A DNA stretch of 21,962 bases from Flavobacteriales bacterium UBA2104 (lineage in GTDB: Bacteria > Bacteroidota > Bacteroidia > Flavobacteriales_D > Crocinitomicaceae): contig DCYS01000016.1 of assembly GCA_002331485.1 (NCBI GenBank), positions 1 to 21,962 on the forward strand, in the 5' to 3' direction. Positions within the stretch are counted from its first letter, which is position 1. Each line of letters begins with the position of its first letter. Below the pieces are notes generated by a model. The model made no database searches and was not told the origin of the DNA. It saw only the letters and a program-made list of their open reading frames with translations. Of this stretch, positions 14,477-21,962 are shown piece by piece. Made by a program: the position numbers and the translations under genes.

Positions 14477-15322
14477 CTAATTCATAAATAGTCTGATCGA
14501 CTTTGCTACCTCTTCCTTAACATTTTTACGTTCTACGATATAGTCAAGGAATCCATGTTCCAGAACAAACTCTGAACGCTGGAATCCAGGAGGAAGATCA
14601 CGTCCGATCGTTTCTCTTACTACACGAGGACCCGCAAATGCGATCAATGCATCTGGTTCAGCGATATTGATATCTCCGAGCATTGCAAATGATGCTGTTA
14701 CACCTCCCGTTGTTGGATCAGTTAAGAATGAGATGTAAGGTAACTTATGTTTCGACAGCTGATTTAGTTTTGCACTGACCTTAGCCATTTGCATTAGTGA
14801 TAAACCAGCTTCCATCATTCTTGCACCACCTGACTTTGAAATGATCATCATTGGGCATTTTAATTTAATTGCCTTATCAATAGCACGAGCTATTTTTTCA
14901 CCCATTACTGATCCAAGTGAACCACCGATAAACGCAAAGTCCATACAAGCGATAACTGTCTTTTGACCATCAATTTCACCGTATGCGGTTCTAACAGCGT
15001 CCTGCAATCCTGTTTTCTTCTGAGTACTTTTAACACGATCTGTATACTTTTTCGTGTCTTCAAATTCAAGAGGATCTCCAGAAACAATCTTCTTATCCAG
15101 CTCTTTATATTTTCTATCATCAAAGAATAACTGGAAGTATTGTTCTGAACCAAGTCGCTCGTGATAACTACAACGATCACAAACAAAATAGTTTCTCATG
15201 TGATCTTCAGTTGTAACAACCGTTTGACATTTCGGACATTTATACCAAAGTCCTTCTGGTGTCTCTTTCTTATCTTTAGTTGAGGTTTGAATTCCCTCGG
15301 TCTTTCTTTTAAACCAACCCAT
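14477..15322 (-). CDS. accD: Acetyl-CoA carboxylase carboxyltransferase subunit beta
   Basis: Predicted 281-residue beta subunit of the carboxyltransferase that moves CO2 from carboxybiotin to acetyl-CoA, giving malonyl-CoA for fatty-acid synthesis; it works as an alpha2beta2 complex with AccA (not in this window). It has the N-terminal zinc ribbon with Cys29, Cys32, Cys48 and Cys51 (CPKC...CDRC), then the crotonase-like domain with FIGGSLGSVMGEK (131-143), SGGARMMEAG (164-173) and DPTTGGVTASFA (202-213). Length and residues are normal for AccD. It follows the aldolase gene by 65 bases on the same strand, an arrangement I recall in other Bacteroidota, and ends at the shared terminator. It may be cotranscribed with fba; a hairpin between them could modulate this. 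Confidence 0.96.
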   Translation of the reverse strand: MGWFKRKTEGIQTSTKDKKETPEGLWYKCPKCQTVVTTEDHMRNYFVCDRCSYHERLGSEQYFQLFFDDRKYKELDKKIVSGDPLEFEDTKKYTDRVKSTQKKTGLQDAVRTAYGEIDGQKTVIACMDFAFIGGSLGSVMGEKIARAIDKAIKLKCPMMIISKSGGARMMEAGLSLMQMAKVSAKLNQLSKHKLPYISFLTDPTTGGVTASFAMLGDINIAEPDALIAFAGPRVVRETIGRDLPPGFQRSEFVLEHGFLDYIVERKNVKEEVAKSIRLFMN

Positions 15323-15350
15323 AGTTAAATGTTTTTTTATCTCTCAATGG

Positions 15351-15382
15351 AGATTCGAATCATACATCGAATGTACGAATCT
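15351..15382. repeat. Stem-loop in the fba-accD gap
   Basis: AGATTCG (15351-15357) pairs with CGAATCT (15376-15382), and inner TACAT (15363-15367) pairs with ATGTA (15371-15375) around a 3-base loop, leaving a 5-base bulge. GATTCGAATC (15352-15361) is also a palindrome. It begins 6 bases after the aldolase stop codon. There is no T run directly after it on the minus strand, so it is more likely an mRNA processing or stability element than a strong terminator. Confidence 0.4.
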
Positions 15383-15387
15383 ATGAA

Positions 15388-16455
15388 TTATAGTGTATCG
15401 ATGTTATTCAGATCTTCGAACGACTTTGTCAATCGTTTTACAAAAGAGTTTTCACCCTCTCGCAACCATTTACGAGGATCGTAATATTTTTTGTTCGGTT
15501 CGTCTGGACCATCTGGGTTACCGATCTGAGTATTTAAATAATCGATCTTTTCCGTTATGTAGTCGCGAACTCCTTCATTAAATGCATATTGAAGGTCTGT
15601 ATCGAGGTTCATTTTGATCACACCGTATCCAATCGCTTCACGAATTTCTTCAACAGTAGAACCAGATCCACCGTGGAAAACGAAATCTACTGGATTTTCA
15701 CCCGTGTTGTATTTTTCCTGAATATGTTCTTGCGAGTTTTTAAGAATAACTGGTGTCAATTGAACGTTCCCTGGACGATAAACACCATGAACATTTCCGA
15801 ATGCCGCAGCAATAGTGAACTGATCACTGATCTTTTTCAACTCTTCGTATGCATAAGCAACTTCTTCTGGCTGAGTATATAGTTTTGAGTTATCCACGTC
15901 TGTGTTGTCTACTCCGTCTTCCTCACCACCTGTGATTCCCAGTTCGATCTCTAAAGTCATACCCATTTTACTCATTCGCTCAAGGTACTTTTTACAGATC
16001 TCTATGTTTTCTTCTAACGGTTCTTCAGAAAGATCGATCATGTGAGAACTGAACAAAGGCTTTCCTGTTCTTTCGAATTCTTTCTCACTTGCATCAAGTA
16101 GTCCATCGATCCATGGAAGTAATTTTTTAGCACAGTGATCTGTATGGAGGATTACGGTAGCTCCATAAAGTTCTGCTAGTTCATGGATATGTCTGGCACC
16201 AGTGATCGATCCAGCAATTGCTGCTTTTTGATCTTCGTTTGAAAGCGATTTCCCAGCATTAAAGTATCCTCCACCATTAGAAAATTGGATAATGATCGGG
16301 CCATTAACTTTTGCTGCTGTTTCCATTGCTGCATTGATCGAATTCGATCCTACAACATTGACAGCTGGTAAAGCAAATCCTTTTTCTTTAGCGTAACTGA
16401 ATATTTTCTGTACATCTTTTCCAGTGGCAACACCGGGCTTAATTCCATGTGACAT
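15388..16455 (-). CDS. fbaA: Fructose-bisphosphate aldolase, class II
   Basis: Predicted 355-residue zinc-dependent aldolase that interconverts fructose 1,6-bisphosphate with DHAP and glyceraldehyde 3-phosphate, acting in glycolysis and gluconeogenesis. It is the class II type A form, close in length to E. coli FbaA (359). Visible parts: catalytic Asp106 and zinc ligand His107 in LHTDHC (103-108), His223 in FGNVHG (219-224), His261 in FHGGSGS (260-266), ELGITGGEED (171-180) and the DHAP-binding NLDTD (283-287). The ATG at 16455 (MSHGIKPG) is chosen because the frame above it opens only at a TTG inside the candidate -7 promoter box (16477-16484). It is followed by accD. Confidence 0.96.
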   Translation of the reverse strand: MSHGIKPGVATGKDVQKIFSYAKEKGFALPAVNVVGSNSINAAMETAAKVNGPIIIQFSNGGGYFNAGKSLSNEDQKAAIAGSITGARHIHELAELYGATVILHTDHCAKKLLPWIDGLLDASEKEFERTGKPLFSSHMIDLSEEPLEENIEICKKYLERMSKMGMTLEIELGITGGEEDGVDNTDVDNSKLYTQPEEVAYAYEELKKISDQFTIAAAFGNVHGVYRPGNVQLTPVILKNSQEHIQEKYNTGENPVDFVFHGGSGSTVEEIREAIGYGVIKMNLDTDLQYAFNEGVRDYITEKIDYLNTQIGNPDGPDEPNKKYYDPRKWLREGENSFVKRLTKSFEDLNNIDTL

Positions 16456-16476
16456 AGACTTCTTTTTTTGTGGTCG

Positions 16477-16507
16477 CAAATGTAGTAAATATCTTTAAAA
16501 ATGCGAA
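16477..16507 (-). promoter_or_regulatory. Candidate fbaA promoter (TTCG-N19-TACATTTG)
   Basis: On the minus strand TACATTTG (16484-16477) matches TAnnTTTG, with TTCG (16507-16504) 19 bases upstream. The predicted start near 16471 gives a leader of about 16 bases to the ATG at 16455 and supports that start over the upstream TTG. Confidence 0.5.
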
Positions 16508-16532
16508 GATCCAGGAATGAATCAAGGGATGC

Positions 16533-16970
16533 TTAATCTTGTTGTTCAACGAATTTTTTAAAGTCGTTCAAGTATTTTAAAGATTGCTTTTTGAAGGCGC
16601 TTTTCATGAAGAATGCCATTAACTTCATGATCCCTTTAAATTCAAATAGATTGTCCGTTGTATATCGTGTCGTTGTTTCATCGATCTTTTCAAAATGATT
16701 ATCTACTTCGTTATATACACCATTAACTTCATAAGAGACCAAATACGATTTTGGTAGATCACTTCGGAGAACTTTTTCGAGCATTTTCATTTTGCGTTTC
16801 CCGGTATTAAAGTAGAGGTAATTCTCAGCTCCTTTTTCTCCTGGCTCACCTTTAACATGTTCGATCTTTTCTAATCCTTTCATCCAGTCGTAGTAATTCT
16901 CGGTATTTCGGAATTTTTCAACTACTTCATCAATAGGTAGATCGATATCAACAAGTACTTCGTATCGCAT
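16533..16970 (-). CDS. SRPBCC (START/Bet v 1-like) family protein
   Basis: Predicted 145-residue soluble protein. The first strand with two acidic residues (VLVDIDLPIDEVVEKF, 5-20), the NTENYYDWMKGLEKIE segment (27-42), alternating strands through the middle, and a long amphipathic C-terminal helix (about 115-143) are typical of the SRPBCC helix-grip fold, which binds hydrophobic ligands in a central pocket. No catalytic residue can be named. It begins 6 bases after the stop of the four-helix membrane protein gene, so they form an operon. It might bind a lipid-like ligand linked to that membrane protein, but this is only inference. The fold is likely; ligand unknown. Confidence 0.75.
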   Translation of the reverse strand: MRYEVLVDIDLPIDEVVEKFRNTENYYDWMKGLEKIEHVKGEPGEKGAENYLYFNTGKRKMKMLEKVLRSDLPKSYLVSYEVNGVYNEVDNHFEKIDETTTRYTTDNLFEFKGIMKLMAFFMKSAFKKQSLKYLNDFKKFVEQQD

Positions 16971-16976
16971 AATTAA

Positions 16977-17534
16977 TTATTTTTTCATCACTGCTTTCGT
17001 CTTTGGACGACCAGCAATTATAATATTTATCGTTAAATAGGCAAGAGGAATTAGACTCGTGAATATCCAGGTTACCGCACTAAAACCTGTGGCGAATCCA
17101 TTTGATCCACCCTGGAAAGGACCTGTAGCCTCATTCATTAAGAAAAATGTTATATATCCACTAAATAGATGATAACCTATTCCTAAAGCACAAACGGCAA
17201 TGTATATCTTTCTTCCCCATTCTCTTCGCAGAGCATACCCAATTCCTCCGAGGATGAAAAAAGCAGACAATATGATTGCTGCAATTGAGAGCATCTTTTG
17301 ATATTCCAGCATTTTATTGATCGCATCAAAACCATCTGAATGAGATTGTGCCATTTTTGAGAAAGTGTTCAAGAAGCTCATCATGATCAAGCGGATCATA
17401 GAGATCAGAAAATAGATTATTCCTAATCCAAATGTGATCCATCCGAATGTTTGAACAAGTTGTTTCGACTTTCGATCTTCTGTACGTTCTTCAACGTTGA
17501 GTTCGAGATCATCCAGGCTGTCAAATTCATCCAT
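16977..17534 (-). CDS. Four-helix membrane protein, unknown function
   Basis: Predicted 185-residue integral membrane protein, not recognised. An acidic N-terminal tail (MDEFDSLDDLELNVEERTED, 1-20) precedes hydrophobic segments near 28-54, 80-102, 109-133 and 152-174, and the C-terminus is basic (RPKTKAVMKK). The absence of a signal peptide and the basic C-terminus fit an inner-membrane protein with cytoplasmic ends. The gene begins 12 bases after the sucAB terminator region (17547-17580) and overlaps no other gene; it runs directly into the SRPBCC gene (6-base gap). Its promoter is uncertain: a TATATTTG box at 17586-17593 would start transcription right at the hairpin. Confidence 0.72.
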   Translation of the reverse strand: MDEFDSLDDLELNVEERTEDRKSKQLVQTFGWITFGLGIIYFLISMIRLIMMSFLNTFSKMAQSHSDGFDAINKMLEYQKMLSIAAIILSAFFILGGIGYALRREWGRKIYIAVCALGIGYHLFSGYITFFLMNEATGPFQGGSNGFATGFSAVTWIFTSLIPLAYLTINIIIAGRPKTKAVMKK

Positions 17535-17546
17535 TGTAGTTGTATT

Positions 17547-17580
17547 AAAAAAAATAGGTCATCTTAATGACGACCTATTT
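17547..17580 (-). terminator. Rho-independent terminator of sucAB
   Basis: AAATAGGTC (17580-17572 side on minus) and its perfect 9-bp complement (17552-17560) enclose a short loop with an inner GTCA/TGAC extension. On the minus strand it is followed by eight T (17554-17547). It lies 25 bases after the sucB stop codon. Confidence 0.88.
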
Positions 17581-17585
17581 ATAAT

Positions 17586-17593
17586 CAAATATA
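17586..17593 (-). promoter_or_regulatory. Candidate -7 box (TATATTTG) just upstream of the terminator hairpin
   Basis: Minus-strand TATATTTG fits TAnnTTTG. A start about 6 bases on would fall near 17580, at the first base of the terminator stem, so the mRNA of the membrane/SRPBCC pair would open with that stem-loop. It may be a chance match in AT-rich sequence. Confidence 0.25.
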
Positions 17594-17604
17594 TGAAAAA
17601 GAAT

Positions 17605-18885
17605 CTATTTCAATCCTAGGAGAACTTCGTATGGATCTGTTCCTCCAAAGATCATTCTTTCTGGGTTTTCCAACATTTCTTTCACTTTAACCAAGAAGCT
17701 AACACTTTCTTTACCATCAATAATTCTGTGGTCATAAGAAAGAGCTAAATACATCATTGGTCGAATTTCAACTTTTCCATCAATTGCAACCGGACGCTCA
17801 ACGATGTTGTGCATACCTAAAATTGCAGATTGTGGAGGGTTGATGATCGGTGTAGACATCATTGATCCGAACACACCACCGTTAGTGATCGTAAACGTAC
17901 CACCAGTCATTTCGTCTGGAGTGATCTTTCCGTCACGAGCTTTAATTGCTAGACGTTTGATCTCTCTTTCGATCTCAGCTAACGACATTTGTTCTGCATT
18001 TCTTACAACTGGAACCATTAGTCCTTTCGGTGAAGAAACAGCGATTCCAATATCAGCGTAATTGTGCATGATCATTTCTTTTCCATCGATCTGCGCATTT
18101 ACTGCAGGGAATAAGTTCAATGCTTCAGTAACAGCCTTTGTGAAGAACGACATGAATCCTAGATTCGTTTCGTGGTGGTCAGCAAAAGCTTTCTTATATT
18201 TCGAACGAAGATCCATGATCGGTTTCATATCAACCTCATTGAATGTCGTCAACATAGCTGTTTCGTTCTTAACTGAAACAAGTCGTTCAGCTACTTTACG
18301 ACGAAGCATTGACATTTTCTTAGGCTCTTTATCACGAGTTCCTCCCCATCCAGCTGTAGCTTCAGTATTGAATCCACCTGCCATGTGAGCGATAACATCT
18401 TGCTTCGTTATGCGACCATCTTTTCCAGTTCCGTTAATGTTATTACCATTAACATTATTTTCTTTCATCATTTTAGAAGCAGCAGGTGACGCTGTTCCAG
18501 ATGCATACGTTTTTTCCGCTGGTCCTGGATCTGGAGTTGAAGATTTTGAAGCACTTTCTTCTTTCGGCTCTTCTTTCTTCTCTTCCTTCTTTTCTTCAGC
18601 CTTTTTCTCTTCCTTCTTAGGAGCTTCTTTCTTTTCTGGCGCTTCCGCTGAGGTATCGATCAAACAAACAACTTGTCCAACCTCAACAGTATCTCCTTCT
18701 TCAGCTTTCAGCGTAATTGTTCCTGCCGCCTCGGCTGGTAATTCCAATGTTGCTTTATCCGAATCAACTTCGGCGATGGTCTGGTCTTTCTCGACATAAT
18801 CACCATCTTCAACGAGCCATTCTGCGATCTCTACTTCAGAGATCGATTCTCCAGGACTCGGTACTTTCATTTCTAATACTGACAT
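17605..18885 (-). CDS. sucB: Dihydrolipoyllysine succinyltransferase (E2 of 2-oxoglutarate dehydrogenase)
   Basis: Predicted 426-residue E2 core of the 2-oxoglutarate dehydrogenase complex, passing succinyl groups from lipoyl-lysine to CoA. Domains in order: one lipoyl domain (about 3-77) with lipoylated Lys44 in DSDKATLE; a K/E-rich charged linker (about 83-115), unlike the Ala/Pro linkers of enterobacteria; a peripheral subunit-binding domain (about 130-168, with SPAASKM and GKDGRITKQDV); and the catalytic domain (about 190-426) with TFTITNGG (330-337) and the active-site His386 in SYDHRIIDG (383-391). Length is ordinary. It starts 17 bases after sucA, with which it is cotranscribed, and a strong terminator follows. 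E3 is not in this window. Confidence 0.96.
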   Translation of the reverse strand: MSVLEMKVPSPGESISEVEIAEWLVEDGDYVEKDQTIAEVDSDKATLELPAEAAGTITLKAEEGDTVEVGQVVCLIDTSAEAPEKKEAPKKEEKKAEEKKEEKKEEPKEESASKSSTPDPGPAEKTYASGTASPAASKMMKENNVNGNNINGTGKDGRITKQDVIAHMAGGFNTEATAGWGGTRDKEPKKMSMLRRKVAERLVSVKNETAMLTTFNEVDMKPIMDLRSKYKKAFADHHETNLGFMSFFTKAVTEALNLFPAVNAQIDGKEMIMHNYADIGIAVSSPKGLMVPVVRNAEQMSLAEIEREIKRLAIKARDGKITPDEMTGGTFTITNGGVFGSMMSTPIINPPQSAILGMHNIVERPVAIDGKVEIRPMMYLALSYDHRIIDGKESVSFLVKVKEMLENPERMIFGGTDPYEVLLGLK

Positions 18886-18902
18886 GATTGTATATTAAAA
18901 TG

Positions 18903-21626
18903 TTATTTCGCAGCTACAGCTGCATATTCAAATAAGTTATCGTAAAGTTCTTTCAATCTTCTAAGGTGAATCTCTTTTGCACCAGCAGCAGGAGCCGCAG
19001 ATCCTTTTCTTGATACACACTTAAGATCAATGTGACGCATATTCATCGCCATGTATGTCCAAGCTCCCATGTTTTCAGGTTCTTCCTGACCCCAAATAAT
19101 GTGCTGAGCTTTTTTGTATTTCCCAAGTACCTCATTGATCTGATCAATTGGCAATGGATAAAGCTGTTCAACTCGAACAAACGCCATGTTTTTCACTTCT
19201 CGTTTTTCAGCTTCGGCAATGAAGTCGTAATAGACTTTTCCTGAACAAAGCACAACACTTGTAGCAGTATCATGAATGTTGTTAGGATCATCAATTACCT
19301 CCTTGAAACTTCCTTCCTCAAGATCTTCCAGTTTCGAAACTGCTTTTGGATAACGAAGTAACATTTTAGGAGAGAAAACGATCAATGGTTTTCTGAAATC
19401 ACGTTTTAACTGTCTTCTCAATAAATGGAAATGATTAGCAGGAGTAGTCGAATTCACTACCTGCATGTTCAGATCTCCACAGTTTTGGAGGAATCTTTCC
19501 ATTCTTGCTGAAGAGTGCTCTGCACCTTGACCTTCATAACCGTGAGGAAGTAAGACAACTAGTCCAGATTGGATATTCCATTTGTCTTCTCCTACTGTAA
19601 TGAATTGATCAAACATGATCTGAGCCCCATTCATGAAGTCACCGAACTGCGCCTCCCAAACTGTAAGTCCGTTAGGTGAAGCCAGTGAATAACCGTAGTC
19701 AAATCCTAGTACACCGTATTCAGAAAGTAATGAGTTGTAGATCGACATTTGTGCTTGCTTCTCTTCGAGCAAATTCAATGTAATGATCTCTTCTTCATCA
19801 TCTTCTGTTTTTACAACAGCGTGACGGTGAGAGAAAGTACCTCGTTCAACATCTTGTCCTGAAATTCGAACTGGATGTCCTTCAACCAGAAGTGTCGCAT
19901 ACGCCAACATTTCAGCCATACCCCAGTCCAGTTTATTCTCTTCGATCATCTTCTGACGGTCGTTGAAGAGTTTCTTAACCTTACGGAATACGTTCTTATC
20001 CTCAGGTAGAGTAGCTAATTTCTTTCCTAATTCAATTAGTTTTTTCTTTGGAACTCCAGTTACATGACTGTTTTTGAAGTCTTCTTCTGTTCCGTAGTCA
20101 TAATCCTTCCACAAATCACCCAGGAAGTTAGTCACGTTAACCTTCTCCTGTTTTTTAGACGCCTCAAAACGATCATCTAGTTTTTCATTCAATTCAGATT
20201 TCACCTTTTCGTCAAAAGCTTCATCGATAACACCTTCCTCGATCAATTGATCTCTGTAGATCTCTCTTGGATTAGGGTGTTTCGCCAATCCTTTATAAAG
20301 CTTAGGCTGCGTGAATTTTGGTTCATCTCCCTCGTTATGACCGTATTTACGGTAACATAGCAGATCTATGAATATATCCTGATGGAATTTTTGTCTGTAT
20401 TCCAGTGCGATCAAAAATACCTGAGCTACAGCTTCAACATCATCACCATTCACATGGAATACTGGACTTAGTGTTGTTTTTCCAACATCTGTACAGTAAG
20501 TACTTGATCTACCATCAAGGTAATTCGTTGTAAATCCAACCTGGTTATTCACTACAATATGAATTGTACCTCCTGTTCGGTAACCGTCAAGTTGAGCCAT
20601 TTGAATAACTTCGTACACAACTCCCTGACCTGCTATCGCAGCATCTCCGTGTACAAGAATTGGAACGATCTTATCTTCCGAATGAAGGTAATCATCGATC
20701 TTCGCACGAACGATTCCTTCAACAACAGGATCAACCGCTTCTAGGTGAGATGGGTTTGGAGCCAACGTAAGTTGAAGCTCTTTTCCATCCACATCAATGT
20801 ATCTAGTTTGTCCAAGGTGATATTTTACATCACCATCAAATGAGTCCTCATCGTCAAATTCTTTTCCTTCAAATTCACCGAATAGCTCTTCAATATCTTT
20901 ATCGAAAATATTTACAAGCGTATTCAATCGACCTCGGTGAGCCATTCCCATCACGAATTCTTCAACTCCATGTGCTGCACCTTTTCTCACAAGTCTCTCC
21001 AGACCTGGGATCAACGCTTCACCACCTTCAACGGAAAAACGCTTCTGACCAACATACTTACGTTGTAAGAACTGTTCGAAGAGTGTTGCTTCACTCAGCT
21101 TTCTAAAAATCTTTTTCTTATCGTCGTTCGAGAATTTTGGTCGGTTATTAAGCTCCAGTTTATCCATGAACCACTTTTTACGTTCTGGATCACGGATGTA
21201 ATGAAACTCTAATCCAATACTCTCACAATAGGCAGCTTCAAGATGAGCGATGATATCTTTAAGCTTAGCCGTACCTAATCCGATCTCAGATCCAGCCTGG
21301 AATTCTTTTTCAAGATCTTCTTTTTCAAGACCGAAATTTTCGATATCCAATGTCGGAGAATACTTTCTTCTTTCTCGGACTGGATTTGTGCGCGTAAATA
21401 AGTGACCTCTAGATCGATATCCTTCGATCAGGTTGATCACCTTAAATTCTTTCTGGAAGTTTTCTGGAACTCCTCCACCTTCTTCGTAGTTCGTTTGGGC
21501 AAATTCAAACCCTTCGAAAAACTTCTTCCACCCTTCATCTACGCTGTTAGGATCTTTTCTGTACGATTCGTACAAGTCGTCAATGGCATTGACGTCGGCA
21601 TTGCCTACATATGATATTTTGTCCAT
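18903..21626 (-). CDS. sucA: 2-oxoglutarate dehydrogenase E1 component
   Basis: Predicted 907-residue thiamine-diphosphate enzyme that decarboxylates 2-oxoglutarate and loads succinyl onto lipoyl-E2 in the TCA cycle. The N-terminal 40 residues (DLYESYRKDPNSVDEGWKKFFEGF) are the short E2-binding tail of bacterial E1o. The dehydrogenase core has MAHRGRLN (228-235), HGDAAIAGQG (326-335) and NNQVGFTT (360-367) for ThDP/Mg binding, CYRKYGHNEGDEP (424-436), and the transketolase-like C-terminal half with SGQDVERGTFSHRH. There is no fused succinyltransferase domain like that of mycobacterial KGD. It is near the E. coli SucA length (933). The ATG at 21626 lies about 20 bases after the predicted transcription start; sucB follows 17 bases on. 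Confidence 0.97.
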   Translation of the reverse strand: MDKISYVGNADVNAIDDLYESYRKDPNSVDEGWKKFFEGFEFAQTNYEEGGGVPENFQKEFKVINLIEGYRSRGHLFTRTNPVRERRKYSPTLDIENFGLEKEDLEKEFQAGSEIGLGTAKLKDIIAHLEAAYCESIGLEFHYIRDPERKKWFMDKLELNNRPKFSNDDKKKIFRKLSEATLFEQFLQRKYVGQKRFSVEGGEALIPGLERLVRKGAAHGVEEFVMGMAHRGRLNTLVNIFDKDIEELFGEFEGKEFDDEDSFDGDVKYHLGQTRYIDVDGKELQLTLAPNPSHLEAVDPVVEGIVRAKIDDYLHSEDKIVPILVHGDAAIAGQGVVYEVIQMAQLDGYRTGGTIHIVVNNQVGFTTNYLDGRSSTYCTDVGKTTLSPVFHVNGDDVEAVAQVFLIALEYRQKFHQDIFIDLLCYRKYGHNEGDEPKFTQPKLYKGLAKHPNPREIYRDQLIEEGVIDEAFDEKVKSELNEKLDDRFEASKKQEKVNVTNFLGDLWKDYDYGTEEDFKNSHVTGVPKKKLIELGKKLATLPEDKNVFRKVKKLFNDRQKMIEENKLDWGMAEMLAYATLLVEGHPVRISGQDVERGTFSHRHAVVKTEDDEEEIITLNLLEEKQAQMSIYNSLLSEYGVLGFDYGYSLASPNGLTVWEAQFGDFMNGAQIMFDQFITVGEDKWNIQSGLVVLLPHGYEGQGAEHSSARMERFLQNCGDLNMQVVNSTTPANHFHLLRRQLKRDFRKPLIVFSPKMLLRYPKAVSKLEDLEEGSFKEVIDDPNNIHDTATSVVLCSGKVYYDFIAEAEKREVKNMAFVRVEQLYPLPIDQINEVLGKYKKAQHIIWGQEEPENMGAWTYMAMNMRHIDLKCVSRKGSAAPAAGAKEIHLRRLKELYDNLFEYAAVAAK

Positions 21627-21651
21627 GTTATTTTTAACATTTATGGAATAA

Positions 21652-21659
21652 CAAATCTA
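21652..21659 (-). promoter_or_regulatory. Candidate sucAB promoter (-7 box TAGATTTG)
   Basis: Minus-strand TAGATTTG matches TAnnTTTG, about 26 bases above the sucA ATG. A TTCG lies 22 bases further up (21685-21682), slightly beyond the usual spacing. The leader would be about 20 bases and A/T-rich with no Shine-Dalgarno. Confidence 0.45.
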
Positions 21660-21740
21660 CAATTTTCTTAGACTTAATACACGAAAAATAGGGATTTTGT
21701 TTAGATGAGGTGCAGTTATTCGAGCGAAGAACAATGAGCT

Positions 21741-21962
21741 GAATTTTGAACTGCAGAATTTTGAACCGAATAAGTCAGAAGTGATTTAGTTGTCTCGATA
21801 CAATTCTGATACTTCGTTTCACTGCGATTAGAATATTTCGAATACCTGTTGAATGTTTGGTCTAATTTTACGCGGTATGGTGACCGAGTGATACGTAATG
21901 AAATGAAGTATTGTATCGAGGGTACCGATGCTAAGAACCGCAGAATATTGAATTTTGAACCG
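21741..21962. repeat. GAATTTTGAAC(C/T)G direct repeats flanking a palindromic element
   Basis: The 13-mer GAATTTTGAAC(C/T)G occurs at 21741-21753, 21756-21768 and 21950-21962; a related GAATATTG precedes the last copy. The second and third copies bracket about 180 bases that include the inverted repeat 21794-21920. The last copy ends exactly at the window edge, so the array may continue. I recall similar runs in intergenic DNA of marine flavobacteria, but cannot check that here. Confidence 0.7.
21794..21920. repeat. Imperfect inverted repeat (CTCGATACAAT ... ATTGTATCGAG)
   Basis: CTCGATACAAT (21794-21804) is perfectly complementary to ATTGTATCGAG (21910-21920). After a 5-base offset the arms go on pairing imperfectly (TACTTCGTTTCACTGCG at 21810-21826 against the right arm, 21894-21909), giving arms near 30 bases around a loop of some 65 bases. 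It looks like a REP/MITE-type palindromic unit or a large hairpin; no transposase is in view. Confidence 0.65.

Larger units (their letters stand above)
21660..21962. other. Non-coding region with repeats beyond sucA
   Basis: About 300 bases with no convincing gene on either strand. Near sucA it holds the promoter. From 21741 it is dominated by GAATTTTGAAC-type direct repeats and a long imperfect inverted repeat. No tRNA or other RNA gene is seen. The next gene lies outside the window. Confidence 0.7.

Noticed and set aside
16456..16479. TTG-initiated longer aldolase
   Set aside because: This start lies inside the candidate -7 box and adds eight residues not expected in the family.
18410..18799. 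Plus-strand 129-residue reading frame opposite sucB
   Set aside because: Its Ser/Phe-rich sequence is the antisense of the K/E-rich linker (GAA/AAG codons) of sucB; no leader or family features.
1..21962. CRISPR array, tRNA, rRNA, prophage or transposase gene
   Set aside because: No regularly spaced repeats, cloverleaf, rRNA sequence or mobile-element protein was recognised on either strand.

Overview
The window looks like chromosomal core DNA from a member of Bacteroidota, most likely Flavobacteriales or a close relative. Three things point there. The proteins resemble that phylum (stand-alone MnmD, DnaB with a basic N-terminal extension, a TPR/transmembrane/HTH regulator, and the exported family often labelled 'asparagine synthetase B'). 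Start codons lack clear Shine-Dalgarno sites and sit in A/T-rich leaders. Several genes are preceded by boxes matching TAnnTTTG, the -7 element of the Bacteroidota primary sigma factor. No rRNA, tRNA, CRISPR array, transposase or complete mobile element is visible.

Layout. 1-1142: an isolated PQQ-propeller-like lipoprotein gene (minus) with a perfect 12-bp inverted repeat in its probable leader; this gene has few GATC sites compared with its neighbours. 1143-2794: a minus-strand pair, TPR lipoprotein then polytopic membrane protein. 2898-3563: mnmD (tRNA wobble-uridine methyltransferase), divergent from dnaB (3734-5314). dnaB is followed on the same strand by the exported 'AsnB-labelled' protein and a small four-helix membrane protein. 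These meet, with a 20-bp tail-to-tail overlap, a membrane-anchored TPR-HTH regulator that lies downstream of tsaB. metK (9719-10975) is divergent from tsaB and ends at a terminator facing an Upf1/IGHMBP2-type helicase gene (minus). A CPA-type antiporter gene (plus) ends at a bidirectional terminator shared with accD.

14477-21626 is a minus-strand block: sucA-sucB (E1 and E2 of 2-oxoglutarate dehydrogenase), a terminator, a four-helix membrane protein plus a SRPBCC protein, then class II fructose-bisphosphate aldolase and accD (acetyl-CoA carboxylase beta). This block groups TCA cycle, glycolysis/gluconeogenesis and fatty-acid initiation. tsaB, mnmD and metK are linked by tRNA modification and SAM supply. 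The right edge (about 21660-21962) is non-coding and holds a direct-repeat and inverted-repeat element that may continue past the window.

I found no clearly new multi-gene system. The best leads are the mislabelled exported family at 5351-6613 with its membrane neighbour, the repeat element at the right edge, the 12-bp inverted repeat near 1014-1048, the SSB-like tip of DnaB, and strong GATC enrichment in core genes that is missing from the first gene.
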